A DNA stretch of 64,000 bases, taken from contig NZ_FOWW01000005.1 in the NCBI RefSeq assembly GCF_900115565.1, positions 62,001-126,000 on the forward strand, written 5' to 3'. Shown here in pieces: positions 32,322 to 41,689 of this stretch (positions within the stretch are counted from its first letter, which is position 1; each line of letters begins with the position of its first letter). The stretch comes from Amycolatopsis arida. Lineage in GTDB: Bacteria > Actinomycetota > Actinomycetes > Mycobacteriales > Pseudonocardiaceae. A model generated the notes under the pieces. That model made no database searches, was not told the DNA's origin, and worked only from the letters and a program-made list of their open reading frames with translations. The position numbers and the translations under genes are program-made.

Positions 32322-33212
32322 TCAGCGCAGCACGCCGGCCCGCCGCAGCCGGCGCGCCGCGGCCTCCGGGTGGTGCCGGGCCAGCACCAGCACACCGGCC
32401 ATCGCCACCACCCCGCAGGCCAGCAGCGTCGCCCGCACCCCGGGGCCGAGCCCGGCGGCCTCGTTCAGCAACGTCAGCCCGATCACCGTGGCGACCAGGG
32501 GGTTCACCACGGTCTGCGAGCCGACCACGACGTCGGGAGGCCCGCTGTCGTAGCCGAGCTGGATGAGCCACGAGCCGACCAGGAACGCCACCGCCAGCCC
32601 GGCCGCGGACAGCACCGGCAACTCGGTGAGGCCGCCCAGCCTGACGCTGTAGGCCACGTCCCGAACCAGCACGGTCACCAGGCCGTAAGCCGCGCCGGCC
32701 GCCATCGCCAGCGCGACGCACCGGACGTTGCCGCTGGTCAGCACCGCGACCAGGCCCAGCACCACCATCGCGCCGCCGACCAGCCGGCCCGCGGCGAGCA
32801 CCGCGTCCGGCGGGATGCGGGCCTCCTCCGCGAGGTGGGCCGAGACCGCGACGAACACGGCCACCGCGACCGAGGTGGCGACCACGGCGACCCACGCGGC
32901 GGCGTCGAGCGTCGACTTGCCCGCGTAGGCGTTGAGCAGCGCCACCATGGGCAGCGCGAGCACCACGATCGGTGCGACGACCGTCACCGGCGCGAACGTC
33001 AGCGCCAGGATCTGCAACACCGCGCAGGCGAACAGCACCAGGAAGCCGCGCACCCAGCTGGGGTTGCGCACCAGCCGGCCGAGGGTGCGCAGCCGCAGCC
33101 GGCCGTCCTTGGTGGCGCTGGTCTCGCTGCGCACCCCGGTGTGCTGCAGTTGCGCCCCGATCGCGGCGCACAGCGCGCCCAGCACCGCGCAGGCGATCGC
33201 CACGGACACCAT
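32322..33212 (-). CDS. DMT-superfamily membrane transporter-like protein
   Basis: 296 residues with about nine to ten membrane helices. The pattern suits the EamA/NIPA-like drug/metabolite transporter superfamily: AIGAQLQHTGV near the N-terminus, FAPVTVVAPIVVLALPMVALL, and the late SQTVVNPLVATVIGLTLLNE, which is the repeated motif of that group. GAGGAGG lies upstream of the ATG. The substrate is unknown; NIPA relatives carry Mg2+, which would fit the corA neighbourhood but is speculative. It is convergent with the ParB-like gene. Confidence 0.8.
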   Translation of the reverse strand: MVSVAIACAVLGALCAAIGAQLQHTGVRSETSATKDGRLRLRTLGRLVRNPSWVRGFLVLFACAVLQILALTFAPVTVVAPIVVLALPMVALLNAYAGKSTLDAAAWVAVVATSVAVAVFVAVSAHLAEEARIPPDAVLAAGRLVGGAMVVLGLVAVLTSGNVRCVALAMAAGAAYGLVTVLVRDVAYSVRLGGLTELPVLSAAGLAVAFLVGSWLIQLGYDSGPPDVVVGSQTVVNPLVATVIGLTLLNEAAGLGPGVRATLLACGVVAMAGVLVLARHHPEAAARRLRRAGVLR

Positions 33213-33297
33213 CGGCCGCTGACCTCCTCCAATGTGAGGTACGTGTCAAGCCAACGCGACGATACTGCCCGCTGTTCCCTGAGAAATCGCTGATGAT

Positions 33298-33313
33298 CCG
33301 GGCAAAGGCCCGG
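33298..33313 (-). terminator. Small hairpin beyond sugC
   Basis: CCGGGC (33298-33303) and GCCCGG (33308-33313) pair around a 4-nt loop, about 38 nt past the sugC stop. Stem length is modest and there is no U-tract, so the terminator call is tentative. Confidence 0.4.
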
Positions 33314-33350
33314 AAGACCCACCCGATCGGGCCTCCCGGGCCACTCTCGT

Positions 33351-34532
33351 TCAGCCGGTGAACGTGAGGTTCTTGCCGGAGGACGGGTCGAACAGGCGCA
33401 GGTTGTCCGGGTCGAACCACACCTCGAGCGGCTGCCCCTCCCGTGCGGAGGACGCGGCGGAGAGCCGGGCCACCACCGAGGCGCCGCCACCCCCGAGGTC
33501 GGCCGAGCCGGCGTCGGCGGCCAGCTCCTGCAGCTCCGAGGTGGCCGCCGCCTCGCCTTCCAGCGTGAAGTGGGCGTACTTCTCCGAGCCCATCGACTCG
33601 AGCACCTCGATCTGGGCGGTGAAGGTGGCGCCGGAGGTCCGCAGGGCCTCGTCGACCAGCGCGGCGTCCTCGAAGTGCTCCGGCCGGATGCCGGCGATCA
33701 CCTCACGCGGCGCGTCGGCCTGCTCGAGCAGCCGACGGACCCGGTCGGTCAGCGGCACGGCCCCGAACGGGCCCCTGATCTGCCCACCCTCGACGGTCAC
33801 CGGGACGAAGTTCATCGCCGGCGAGCCGATGAACCCGGCGACGAACAGGTTGGCCGGCTGGTCGTAGAGGAACTGCGGGGAGCCGATCTGCTGGACGTGA
33901 CCGGCGCGCAGCACCACCACCCGGTCGCCGAGGGTCATCGCCTCGGTCTGGTCGTGGGTGACGTAGAGGGTGGTGGTACCCAACTGGCGCTGCAGCTTGG
34001 ACAGCGAGGTGCGCATCTGGCCACGCAGCTTGGCATCCAAGTTGGACAGTGGCTCGTCCATGAGGAACGCCTTGGGGCTGCGCACGATCGCCCTGCCCAT
34101 CGCGACCCGCTGCCGCTGCCCGCCGGAGAGGTTGGCCGGCTTGCGGTCCAGGTGCGGGGTCAGATCGAGGATCTTGGCGGCCTCCTCGACCTTCTGCCGC
34201 ACTGTCGCGTCGTCCACCTTGGCCAGCCGCAGCGGGAAGGCCATGTTCTCCCGAACGGTCATGTGCGGGTACAGCGCGTAGGACTGGAACACCATCGCGA
34301 TGTCGCGGTCCTTGGGCGCCTTCTCGTTCATCCGCTGCCCGTCGATGCGCAACTCGCCGGTGGAGATGTCCTCCAGCCCGGCCACCATGTTCAGCGTGGT
34401 GGACTTCCCGCACCCGGAAGGGCCGACCAGGATGATGAACTCGCCGTCGGCGATCTGGATGTCGACGTCCTGTACCGCGAGCGCACCGTCCGGGTAACGC
34501 TTGCTCACCTTGTCGAGAACGATTTCAGCCAT
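33351..34532 (-). CDS. sugC: SugC: ATPase of the LpqY-SugABC sugar importer
   Basis: 393 residues. The ABC ATPase has GPSGCGKST (Walker A), LSGGQRQRVAMGRAIV (signature) and FLMDEPLSNLDA (Walker B). A C-terminal regulatory beta domain follows (from about 240), as in MalK/MsiK-type proteins. It powers the importer formed with SugA, SugB and LpqY. It starts 2 nt after the sugB stop and is last in the operon. In mycobacteria the homologous system recycles trehalose released during mycolate transfer; whether the substrate is the same here depends on cell-wall lipids. Confidence 0.95.
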   Translation of the reverse strand: MAEIVLDKVSKRYPDGALAVQDVDIQIADGEFIILVGPSGCGKSTTLNMVAGLEDISTGELRIDGQRMNEKAPKDRDIAMVFQSYALYPHMTVRENMAFPLRLAKVDDATVRQKVEEAAKILDLTPHLDRKPANLSGGQRQRVAMGRAIVRSPKAFLMDEPLSNLDAKLRGQMRTSLSKLQRQLGTTTLYVTHDQTEAMTLGDRVVVLRAGHVQQIGSPQFLYDQPANLFVAGFIGSPAMNFVPVTVEGGQIRGPFGAVPLTDRVRRLLEQADAPREVIAGIRPEHFEDAALVDEALRTSGATFTAQIEVLESMGSEKYAHFTLEGEAAATSELQELAADAGSADLGGGGASVVARLSAASSAREGQPLEVWFDPDNLRLFDPSSGKNLTFTG

Positions 34533-34534
34533 GC

Positions 34535-35377
34535 TTACCCCTTGACGGCGCCGGAGGTCAGCCCCGCGACGATGCGGCGCTGGAAGAACAACACGAACAG
34601 GATGATCGGAACGGTGATCACCACGGCGGCTGCGGACGTGGTGCCGGTCGGGTCCTCGAACTGCGAGTCACCCGTGAAGAAGCTCAGCGCCACCGGCACG
34701 GTCCGCGAGGCCTGCGTGGAGGTCAGCGTGATGGCGAACAGGAAGTCGTTCCAGGCGAAGATGAACACCAGGATGGCCGTGGTGAACACGCCGGGCGCGG
34801 CCAGCGGGGTGATCACCCTCCAGAACGCCTGCCCGGGGGTGGCCCCGTCCATCTTCGCCGCCTTCTCCAGTTCCCACGGGATCTCCCGGAAGAACGCCGA
34901 CAGCGTGTAGATCGCCAGCGGCAGGGCGAAGGTGATGTAGGGCAGGATCAGCCCCGGCCAGGTGTCGAACAACCCCAACTGCTGCTCGATGTTGAACAGC
35001 GGCGTCACCAGCGAGATCTGCGGGAACATCGCGATCAGCAGCGACACCCCGACCAGCGCCCGCTTGCCGGGGAAGTCCAGCCTCGCGATGGCGTAGGCCG
35101 CCATCGCCCCGAGGACCACCGCGATCAGCGTCGCGATGACGGCGATGCCGATCGAGTTGATCAGCGGCCGGATGAACTCGTTGGTGGCGAAGATGTCGGC
35201 GTAGTTCTGCAGTGTCCACTCGCGCGGGATCAGGTTGCCGTCGGACAGCGTCTCCTTCGCCTTGAACGACAGCGACGCGATCCACAGCACCGGCACCAGC
35301 GCGTACACCACGATCACGACATCCAGCAGCGCCCAGCGGGTGACCCGTCCCCTGGTCGCCATCGTCGGAACGGCCAT
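34535..35377 (-). CDS. sugB: SugB: ABC sugar importer permease
   Basis: 280 residues with six membrane helices. The binding-protein-dependent transport motif EAA-like loop [18 protein letters not shown], which docks on the ATPase, is visible at about 190. It belongs to the MalG-type family and forms the channel with SugA. The last base of the sugA stop overlaps its start region (the genes share position 35377), so translation is coupled. Confidence 0.95.
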   Translation of the reverse strand: MAVPTMATRGRVTRWALLDVVIVVYALVPVLWIASLSFKAKETLSDGNLIPREWTLQNYADIFATNEFIRPLINSIGIAVIATLIAVVLGAMAAYAIARLDFPGKRALVGVSLLIAMFPQISLVTPLFNIEQQLGLFDTWPGLILPYITFALPLAIYTLSAFFREIPWELEKAAKMDGATPGQAFWRVITPLAAPGVFTTAILVFIFAWNDFLFAITLTSTQASRTVPVALSFFTGDSQFEDPTGTTSAAAVVITVPIILFVLFFQRRIVAGLTSGAVKG

Positions 35378-36327
35378 CAGCGCCGCCTCCCCTCGTCACT
35401 GCCGGGCGCGGCGGTGCCGAAGCCCTTGATGAAGATGAACGCGATGATCGCCACCGCGATGAAGATCAGTACCGACATCGTGGAGGCGATGCCCAGGTTC
35501 GCGCCCTTGATCAGGTTGTTGTAGGTGATCATCGACACCGACGACGTGTCGTTGGCACCGCTGGTCAACACGAAGATGTTGTCGAAGATCCGGAACGCGT
35601 CCAGCGTGCGGAACAGCAGGGCGACCAGGATCGCCGGCTTCATCACCGGCACGGTCACCTTCAGGAACCGCTGCCACGCGCTGGCGCCGTCCATCGACGC
35701 GGCCTTCAACAGGTCGTCCGGCACCAGGGCGAGGCCGGCCATCAGCAGCAGCGCCATGAACGGCGTGGTCTTCCACACCTCGGCGAGGATGATGAGGAAC
35801 AGCGACGGCCACCGCTCGGTGAGCGGCGCGGCGCCCTCGGCCAGGAGGTTGGCCAGGTAGCCGGTGCCCGGTGTCCAGGCATAGCGCCAGGAGAACGCGG
35901 CCACGACGGTGACGATCCCGTACGGGATGAGCGTCACCGTGCGGACCAGGCCCCTGGCCACCAGGGTGCGGTGCATGATCAAGGCCAGCGCCATGCCGAG
36001 CACCAGCTCGATCGCCACCGACACCACCGTGAGGAAGACGGTGGTGCCGAACGCCGACCACCAGTACGAGTTGGTCAGCACGGCGACGTAGTTGTCCAGG
36101 CCGACGAACTCCCGCTCCAGCGGTAAGCGGAGGTCGTAGCGCTGCAGGGACAGCCAGATCGAGTAGATGATCGGCCAACCGGTGACGGCGATCATCACCA
36201 GCGCGGCGGGGGCGCACAGCAGCAGTCCGAGCCGCCGTTCCGCCTTCTTGCCCTCGGAGAGTTCCGGCTTCGGCCGCTTCTTGCCGGCCGCCGCCGCCGC
36301 GGGTATCTCGGTTGCCGCCTGGGTCAT
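35377..36327 (-). CDS. sugA: SugA: ABC sugar importer permease
   Basis: 316 residues with a hydrophilic N-terminus (about 1-30, including [20 protein letters not shown]) and six to seven membrane helices. The ATPase-docking loop [18 protein letters not shown] is at about 215. It is of MalF type and pairs with SugB. Its start overlaps the end of lpqY by 4 nt. Confidence 0.95.
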   Translation of the reverse strand: MTQAATEIPAAAAAGKKRPKPELSEGKKAERRLGLLLCAPAALVMIAVTGWPIIYSIWLSLQRYDLRLPLEREFVGLDNYVAVLTNSYWWSAFGTTVFLTVVSVAIELVLGMALALIMHRTLVARGLVRTVTLIPYGIVTVVAAFSWRYAWTPGTGYLANLLAEGAAPLTERWPSLFLIILAEVWKTTPFMALLLMAGLALVPDDLLKAASMDGASAWQRFLKVTVPVMKPAILVALLFRTLDAFRIFDNIFVLTSGANDTSSVSMITYNNLIKGANLGIASTMSVLIFIAVAIIAFIFIKGFGTAAPGSDEGRRR

Positions 36328-37643
36328 GGGATGATCCCCTTCGACTCGAGTGCCTCACCCATCTCCTCCCGCAGCCGCTCGGCGGTAGCCGGCGGGTCGA
36401 TGGCCGACGGCGGGGAGAGGACGTGCGCGGTGATCGTGGACAGGGTCTGGTACGCCGGGGTCTCCGGGCGCACGGCCGCCTCGGCCAGCGCGGCGCGGAT
36501 GGCGTCCTTCATCGGGTACTTGGTCGCCATCGTGGGGTTGTCCGCCGGGTCCGCCGGCTGCGAGGGGTCGAGCGGGGTCGGGTCGTCGTAGACCGTCTCC
36601 ACGGTCGGGGGCACGCCGCTGACCAGCGCGGAGAACTTCTGGTTCTCCGGGCTGCGTAGGCACAGCGCCGCCTCGAACGCCTGCTCCTTGTGGCGAGAGT
36701 GGGAGCTGACGGCGAGGTTGTAGCCGCCGATCGTGGACCTGCTCTGGCCGTCGGCGCCGACCTTCGGGAACCTGGTCCACTTGAAGTGCTGGAGCTCGTC
36801 GGGCTTCTCCTCGGCGTAGGAGGCGTAGACGAACGGCCAGTTCAGCTCGAAGGCGCCGTTGCCGCTCTGGAAGGCCCGGCGCACCTCGTCCTCCTTCATG
36901 TTGCTGAGGGAGGGGTCGGTGAGGCCGGAGGAGCTGACCTCGTTCAGGATCTCCAGCGCGCGGACGGCGCCCTCGTCCATGACGACCGACTGGCCGTCCT
37001 CGGCGAGGATGTGCCCGCCGGCGGACTCCACCAGCGAGTTGAAGACCACCACCAGGCCCTCGTACTGCGCGCCGGTGAAGAGGATCTGGTATGGCCTGCC
37101 CTGCGCCTTGAGGTCGCGGGACATCGCGATCATCTCTTCCCACGTCCGCGGTGGGTTCGGCGTGATCCGGTCGTCGTACCAGAGGAGTTGGACGTTGGTG
37201 TTCTTCGGCGCCGCGTAGAGCTTGCCGTCCCAGGTCGCCGTCTCCAGCGGGCCGGGGAGCACGTTCTCGGTCGCCTCGGCCTTGTCGGCGCCGGTCCACT
37301 CCTCGGCCCAGCCGGCCTCGGCGAACTCGGCGGTCCAGGTGACGTCGAGGCCGAGGATGTCCAGGGTTTTGTCGCCGGCGGCGAGGCGGCGCATCATCTG
37401 CTCGCGCTGGCCGTCGGCGCCGCGGGGGAGCTTGTGGTAGACGATGTCGTAGCGCCCGTTGGCCTGGGCGTTGCACCGGTCCACCACCTGCTCGAAGCCG
37501 TCCTCGGGCGCGTAGTACAGGTTGATCTTCAGGCCCTCGTCGGAGCCGCAGGCGGTGAGCGTTCCGGCGGCCACCGCGGTGGCGCCGAGCATGGCGGCCA
37601 TGCGGGAGGGTGACCGTCCCCGGCGCGAGTTGACCTTCCCCAT
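36324..37643 (-). CDS. lpqY: LpqY: sugar-binding lipoprotein
   Basis: 439 residues from the ATG at 37643, with AAGGAG 5 nt upstream. The signal peptide ends at the lipobox LTAC, followed by GSDEG, so the protein is lipid-anchored outside the membrane. The mature part is an extracellular solute-binding protein (family 1-like): KINLYYAPEDGFEQVVDRC, GLDVTWTAEFAEAGW and WEEMIAMSRDLK. It delivers sugar, trehalose in mycobacteria, to SugAB. It starts the four-gene operon lpqY-sugA-sugB-sugC. Confidence 0.95.
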   Translation of the reverse strand: MGKVNSRRGRSPSRMAAMLGATAVAAGTLTACGSDEGLKINLYYAPEDGFEQVVDRCNAQANGRYDIVYHKLPRGADGQREQMMRRLAAGDKTLDILGLDVTWTAEFAEAGWAEEWTGADKAEATENVLPGPLETATWDGKLYAAPKNTNVQLLWYDDRITPNPPRTWEEMIAMSRDLKAQGRPYQILFTGAQYEGLVVVFNSLVESAGGHILAEDGQSVVMDEGAVRALEILNEVSSSGLTDPSLSNMKEDEVRRAFQSGNGAFELNWPFVYASYAEEKPDELQHFKWTRFPKVGADGQSRSTIGGYNLAVSSHSRHKEQAFEAALCLRSPENQKFSALVSGVPPTVETVYDDPTPLDPSQPADPADNPTMATKYPMKDAIRAALAEAAVRPETPAYQTLSTITAHVLSPPSAIDPPATAERLREEMGEALESKGIIP

Positions 37644-37737
37644 CAAGTCTCCTTCCCAGTGCGCACGGTGCGGCGCGGGTGCCGGGTGGGGCGCCGCGGC
37701 GCGGGAAGGCCACGCCAGCACCCCGTCGTGCAGGACG

Positions 37738-37770
37738 GGTTGGGTGGGACCGCTGGGGCCCCGCCCAACC
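37738..37770 (-). promoter_or_regulatory. Hairpin in the lpqY leader
   Basis: GGTTGGG (37738-37744) and CCCAACC (37764-37770) pair, with more partial pairing inside. A second stem CCCGTC/GACGGG lies downstream at about 37721-37738. The two would occupy the leader transcribed from the predicted promoter at 37781-37809. Confidence 0.4.
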
Positions 37771-37780
37771 GGTGCCGAGC

Positions 37781-37809
37781 AACCTATTCCCGGGGGTCAA
37801 CGGAAGCAA
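37781..37809 (-). promoter_or_regulatory. Predicted promoter of lpqY-sugABC
   Basis: On the minus strand, TTGCTT (37809-37804) and TAGGTT (37786-37781) are separated by 17 nt. That resembles a housekeeping sigma promoter. The sequence AGGTTGCT occurs at both elements, so a repressor could also bind. The leader would be about 130 nt. Confidence 0.5.
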
Positions 37810-37936
37810 GCAACCTCGGTAACGATTCAGCGGGTGTCGCGGTCCGGTGGCCAGAGCTGCAGGTCAAAGGGGATTTTTTAGGGTTTCGTGAGGCTGGTGG
37901 TACGGGTGGGGTGGCGAGCTGGCCGCGATGGGTCGG

Positions 37937-38455
37937 TCAGGAGCCGGGGGCGCGCATGGCGAGCCGGGCGAGGAGATCGCGACCCCGCTCGGCGTTGCGG
38001 GGTTGGCAGAGGACGTCGTAGCGGCCGGCGACGAGCTGGCTGGCGGAGGAGAAGTCGCGGCGGCCGCGGGTGGAGGCGTAGCTGATGGCGGCGAAGACGA
38101 GGCCGAACAGGACGCCGGAGAAGAGGCCGACGAGGATCGGGGCGTAGCCGACGCCCTGGCTGCCGAACATGCCGAGCAGCAGGCCGACGAACAAACCGAA
38201 CCATGCGCCCGAGACGGCGCCCGTGCCGAGCACCTTGCCCCAGCTCAACCGACCGATGACCCGCTCGACCAGCATCAGGTCCACGCCGACGATGGTGACG
38301 TCCTGCACCGCGAAGTCGTTGTCGGCAAGGTAATCGACGGCGCGCTGGGCTTCCTCGTAGGTCTCGTAGGAGCCGATCGGCCACCCGGTCGGCGGAGTCG
38401 GCAGCCGCGGCTGCCCCGCGGGTCGTCCCGACGAAAACGGACCGGTCACGCGCAT
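37937..38455 (-). CDS. General stress protein 17M-like membrane protein
   Basis: About 172 residues from the ATG at 38455 (a start 33 nt upstream at 38488 is possible). The N-terminal domain GSYETYEEAQRAVDYLADND is the general-stress-protein 17M-like fold. Two glycine-rich membrane helices follow (VSGAWFGLFVGLLLGMFG and GLFSGVLFGLVFAAISYA), then DFSSASQLVAGRYDVLC. From memory, mycobacteria have a similar gene (Rv1234) next to lpqY in this same order. The function is unknown. It is transcribed in the same direction as lpqY but upstream of the predicted lpqY promoter. Confidence 0.85.
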   Translation of the reverse strand: MRVTGPFSSGRPAGQPRLPTPPTGWPIGSYETYEEAQRAVDYLADNDFAVQDVTIVGVDLMLVERVIGRLSWGKVLGTGAVSGAWFGLFVGLLLGMFGSQGVGYAPILVGLFSGVLFGLVFAAISYASTRGRRDFSSASQLVAGRYDVLCQPRNAERGRDLLARLAMRAPGS

Positions 38456-38565
38456 CACCCATGCCTCGTTGGAGCTGATGCCCTCCATCCTGCCAAGCCC
38501 GCCGTAACCACGCGAACCCGGCACTCCACTCTCGGTCGCCTCCGCAATGTGACCACTGAAGCGCG

Positions 38566-38985
38566 TCAAAACAGCAGGCACTGCGTCGCCACCTCGGACA
38601 ACGGCAGCTTCACGACCCCCAGCCCTGCCAGCAGCAACAACACCCAGACAAGCATTCGGATCGGCCACCGCAGCCGGCTCGACCACTCGAATCCCCACAG
38701 CAACGCGAAGAAGGCACCGAACAGGATCGCCGGCTGGACCACGGTCGTCACGGCAGGGTGTGGGCCGTACGGGCCGAAATCCGCGGAGCAGTACGTCGTG
38801 GCCGGAATCGACATCTGCACGAAGTGGATCACGATCGCCAGCACGGACGCCAGCCCCGCGAACCCGACCGCCAACGAACACCCCGGCGAGGGACGGCCGC
38901 TACTCGTATCCCACACCGGGAACGCACTCCCTCTCACCCTACCCGAGCCGACGCCTCCGCAAAGAGTCCAGTGAACAAACTGCAT
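38566..38985 (-). CDS. Hypothetical membrane protein in a lower-GC patch
   Basis: About 139 residues from the ATG at 38985 (a TTG at 38997 is possible). It has three hydrophobic segments: VGFAGLASVLAIVIHFVQ, QPAILFGAFFALLWGF and RMLVWVLLLLAGLGVV. Cysteines and Trp-rich loops (FGPYGPHPA, GFEWSSRLRW) lie between. Codon use is less GC-extreme than in flanking core genes. No family is recognised. It may be lineage-specific or acquired. Confidence 0.6.
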   Translation of the reverse strand: MQFVHWTLCGGVGSGRVRGSAFPVWDTSSGRPSPGCSLAVGFAGLASVLAIVIHFVQMSIPATTYCSADFGPYGPHPAVTTVVQPAILFGAFFALLWGFEWSSRLRWPIRMLVWVLLLLAGLGVVKLPLSEVATQCLLF

Positions 38986-39077
38986 GCTCTGACTCAATCC
39001 GGCACTGTTTGTCGATCACGCCTTTCGTACGAGCGCTGGCGATCCTACCCAGCCGAACGATCGCACACGTCCATACT

Positions 39078-39347
39078 CTATATCAGACACGGCGCCAGGA
39101 TATATGCGAATTTGGCAGTGTTCACCTCCGCCTTGTCGCGATCCCGCACCGAAACAAACGACAGAACTGGTCGCACCTGTTCGGCGTTCAACAGGTAGCC
39201 ATCAGGGGTCGTCATGCTGATTCCAAGGGCTTGCTCGAGCTTTTCGCGGTCCACGTTCTCCAGTTGAATCTCATCGACCAGTGAGTCATCCGAGTTGCAG
39301 TATACTTCCAGCTCCCACCCGCAATCACGCTTCCAGGCGCAACTCAT
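39078..39347 (-). CDS. Small hypothetical protein, possibly DUF7683-like
   Basis: About 89 residues from the ATG at 39347 (AAAGG 8 nt upstream). It begins MSCAWKRDCGWELEVYCNSD and continues VDEIQLENVDREKLEQALGI and YLLNAEQVRPVLSF. The pattern of a short beta strand, then a loop ending in a short helix, then a LxxxQ/E helix reminds me of the DUF7683 small proteins found among immunity-like genes; this is a weak memory-based guess. The region is clearly lower in GC than the rest. No neighbouring toxin gene is seen. Confidence 0.5.
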   Translation of the reverse strand: MSCAWKRDCGWELEVYCNSDDSLVDEIQLENVDREKLEQALGISMTTPDGYLLNAEQVRPVLSFVSVRDRDKAEVNTAKFAYILAPCLI

Positions 39348-39490
39348 CTCCCCACCCTTTCGACCCTGCGCTGAGCCTTTCATCATGTAACCGCTATTCG
39401 AAGGCCACAGCCGAGCGGCACCCCACCCCTATCGTGGCCATGGAACCGGAACCGGGTCATCAGCGCGGTGTGGGAAGGTCGACGCTCGAC

Positions 39491-40687
39491 TCAGTCGCGG
39501 GTCCTGTACTCGCGGAGGAGGCCCCTGCTGATGATGGTCTTCTGGATCTCGCTGGTGCCCTCGCCGATGAGCAGGAACGGCGCCTCCCGCATCAGGCGCT
39601 CGATCTCGTACTCCTTCGAGTACCCGTACCCGCCATGAATGCGGAACGCGTCCTGGGTCACCTCGGCGCAGTACTCGCTCGCCAGGAGCTTCGCCATCCC
39701 GGCCTCCACGTCGTTGCGCGCGCCGGTGTCCTTCAGCCGCGCGGCGTTGACCATCATCAGGTGCGCCGCCTCGACCTTGGTGGCCATCTCGGCCAACCTG
39801 AAGGCCACCGCCTGGTGCTCGGCGATCGGCTTGCCGAACGTCCGCCGCTGCTGCGCGTACTCGATCGCCAGCTCGAACGCCCGGATCGCGATCCCGCACG
39901 CCCGCGCCGCGACGTTGACCCTGCCGACCTCGATCCCGTCCATCATGAACGCGAACCCGCTGCCCGGCCGCTCGCCGAGCACCCTGTCCGCGCCGATCCG
40001 GTAGCCGTCGAACACCGCCTCGGTGGTGTCCACGCCCTTGTACCCCATCTTGTCGATCTTGCCGGGAATGGTCAGTCCCGGCGCCACCTCGCCGAACCCC
40101 TCGGGCTTCTCCACCAGGAACGTCGTCAGGTTCTGGTGCGGCTTGGGCGCCCCCTCGTCGGTCCGCACCAGCAACGCGATCAGGTTCGCCGTGCCCCCGT
40201 TGGTCAGCCACATCTTCGTGCCGTCGATGACGTAGCCGTCGCCGTCCCGGGTGGCTTTGGTCTTGATCGCCGCGACGTCCGAGCCGAGATCCGGCTCCGA
40301 CATGGAGAACGCGCCCCGCACCTCACCGGTGGCCATCCGCGGCAGGAAACGCTCCCGCTGCTCCGGCGTGCCGTGCCGGCTGACCATGTGCGCCACGATG
40401 AAATGCGTGTTGATCACCCCGGAGACGCTCATCCACCCCCGCGCGATCTCCTCCACCACCAGCGCGTACGTCAGCAGCGACTCGCCCAGCCCGCCGTACT
40501 CCTCGGGAATCGTCAGCCCGAACAGCCCCATCTCCCGCATCCCCGCCACGATGTCGGCGGGGTAGACGTCGCCGTGCTCCAGCTCCTGCGCGTACGGAAT
40601 GATCTCCTTGTCCACGAACGCCCGCACGGTCGCCAGGATCTCCTGCTGCACGTCGGTCAAGCCTGCGGTCTGGGCGAGGCGGGCCAT
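39491..40687 (-). CDS. Acyl-CoA dehydrogenase
   Basis: 398 residues from the ATG at 40687 (AGGAG 6 nt upstream). FAD-dependent acyl-CoA dehydrogenase motifs: FSMSEPDLGSDVAAIKTKA and the C-terminal RIHGGYGYSKEYEIERLMR. In LLIGEGTSEIQKTII the Glu is in the expected catalytic-base position for medium/short-chain enzymes. It removes hydrogens from acyl-CoA in beta-oxidation or amino-acid breakdown, passing electrons to ETF. The substrate is not defined. It follows the stomatin gene by 51 nt, so they may share a transcript. Confidence 0.95.
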   Translation of the reverse strand: MARLAQTAGLTDVQQEILATVRAFVDKEIIPYAQELEHGDVYPADIVAGMREMGLFGLTIPEEYGGLGESLLTYALVVEEIARGWMSVSGVINTHFIVAHMVSRHGTPEQRERFLPRMATGEVRGAFSMSEPDLGSDVAAIKTKATRDGDGYVIDGTKMWLTNGGTANLIALLVRTDEGAPKPHQNLTTFLVEKPEGFGEVAPGLTIPGKIDKMGYKGVDTTEAVFDGYRIGADRVLGERPGSGFAFMMDGIEVGRVNVAARACGIAIRAFELAIEYAQQRRTFGKPIAEHQAVAFRLAEMATKVEAAHLMMVNAARLKDTGARNDVEAGMAKLLASEYCAEVTQDAFRIHGGYGYSKEYEIERLMREAPFLLIGEGTSEIQKTIISRGLLREYRTRD

Positions 40688-40738
40688 GCCAGCTCCTGTC
40701 ACTCGGCGCGGACGCCGGCACGCTCGACCGGCGCTGGG

Positions 40739-41602
40739 TTACCGATGAGTATGACGGGGACCGGGCTGGTCGGCGGGGACAGGGTGGCCAGCGACACGCC
40801 CGACCTCCCGCGCCTGCTCGGGCCCCGGTTGCGCCGGCACCTCCGGGTCCCGCTGGGACGACCGGTCGAGGAAACGCAACAGCTCCACCGGGAACGGCAG
40901 CACCAGCGTGGAGTTCTTCTCCGCGGCCACCTCGACCACGGTCTCCAGCAACCGCAGCTGCAACGCCGCCGGGGTGTCGGACATCGTCGCCGCCGCCTTG
41001 GCCAACTTCTCCGACGCCTGCAGCTCGCCCTCGGCGGCGATCACCCGGCCGCGCCGCTCGCGCTCGGCCTCCGCCTGCCGCGACATCGCCCGCTTCATGG
41101 CCTCCGGCAGCGCGACGTCCTTGATCTCCACCCTGTCGATGTGAATGCCCCAGCCCAGCGCCGGGCTGTCGATCATCAGCTCCAGCCCCTCGTTGAGCCG
41201 CTCCCGGTTGGACAGCAGGTCGTCCAGGTCGCTCTTGCCGATGATCGACCGCAGCGACGTCTGCGCCACCTGCCCCATCGCGAACCGGTAGTCCTCCACC
41301 CCGACGATGGCCTGCACCGGGTCGATGACCTTGAAGTACACCACCGCGTCGACCCGCACGGTGACGTTGTCCCTGGTGATGCCGTCCTGCGCGGGCACCG
41401 GCAACGTCACGATCTGCATGTTCACCTTGCGCAGGTGGTCGACGCCCGGGATGACCATGGTGAGCCCCGGCTGCCTCGGCTGCCGGTGCACCCGGCCGAA
41501 CCGGAACACCAACCCGCGTTCGTACTGCTTGACCACCCGCAGGCTCGACCCGAGCAACAACGCTCCGGCGAGCCCCACGGTGGCCAGGATCTCCGCCAGC
41601 AT
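40739..41602 (-). CDS. SPFH/stomatin-like membrane protein
   Basis: 287 residues from the ATG at 41602 (GGGAGG upstream). A short N-terminal membrane helix (ILATVGLAGALLLGSSL) is followed by the SPFH domain: VVKQYERGLVFRFGRV, MVIPGVDHLRKVNMQ and RVEIKDVALPEAMKRAMSRQ. A coiled-coil (EAERERRGRVIAAEGELQAS) follows. Such proteins form rings at membrane microdomains and modulate proteases. A partner NfeD protease gene, common beside stomatins, is not seen here. The Pro/Arg-rich tail looks disordered. Confidence 0.9.
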   Translation of the reverse strand: MLAEILATVGLAGALLLGSSLRVVKQYERGLVFRFGRVHRQPRQPGLTMVIPGVDHLRKVNMQIVTLPVPAQDGITRDNVTVRVDAVVYFKVIDPVQAIVGVEDYRFAMGQVAQTSLRSIIGKSDLDDLLSNRERLNEGLELMIDSPALGWGIHIDRVEIKDVALPEAMKRAMSRQAEAERERRGRVIAAEGELQASEKLAKAAATMSDTPAALQLRLLETVVEVAAEKNSTLVLPFPVELLRFLDRSSQRDPEVPAQPGPEQAREVGRVAGHPVPADQPGPRHTHR

Positions 41603-41689
41603 GGCACCTCCCGGGTGCTCACCCCTGTCGATCCATGCTACGCCCGGGACCGGCGGCCGGAACCGCCTCGGCACTGGCAGGCTGGGAAC

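Noticed and set aside
38560-39400. Prophage or integrative element
   Set aside because: No integrase, transposase, att-like duplication or tRNA was found; the patch is under 1 kb.
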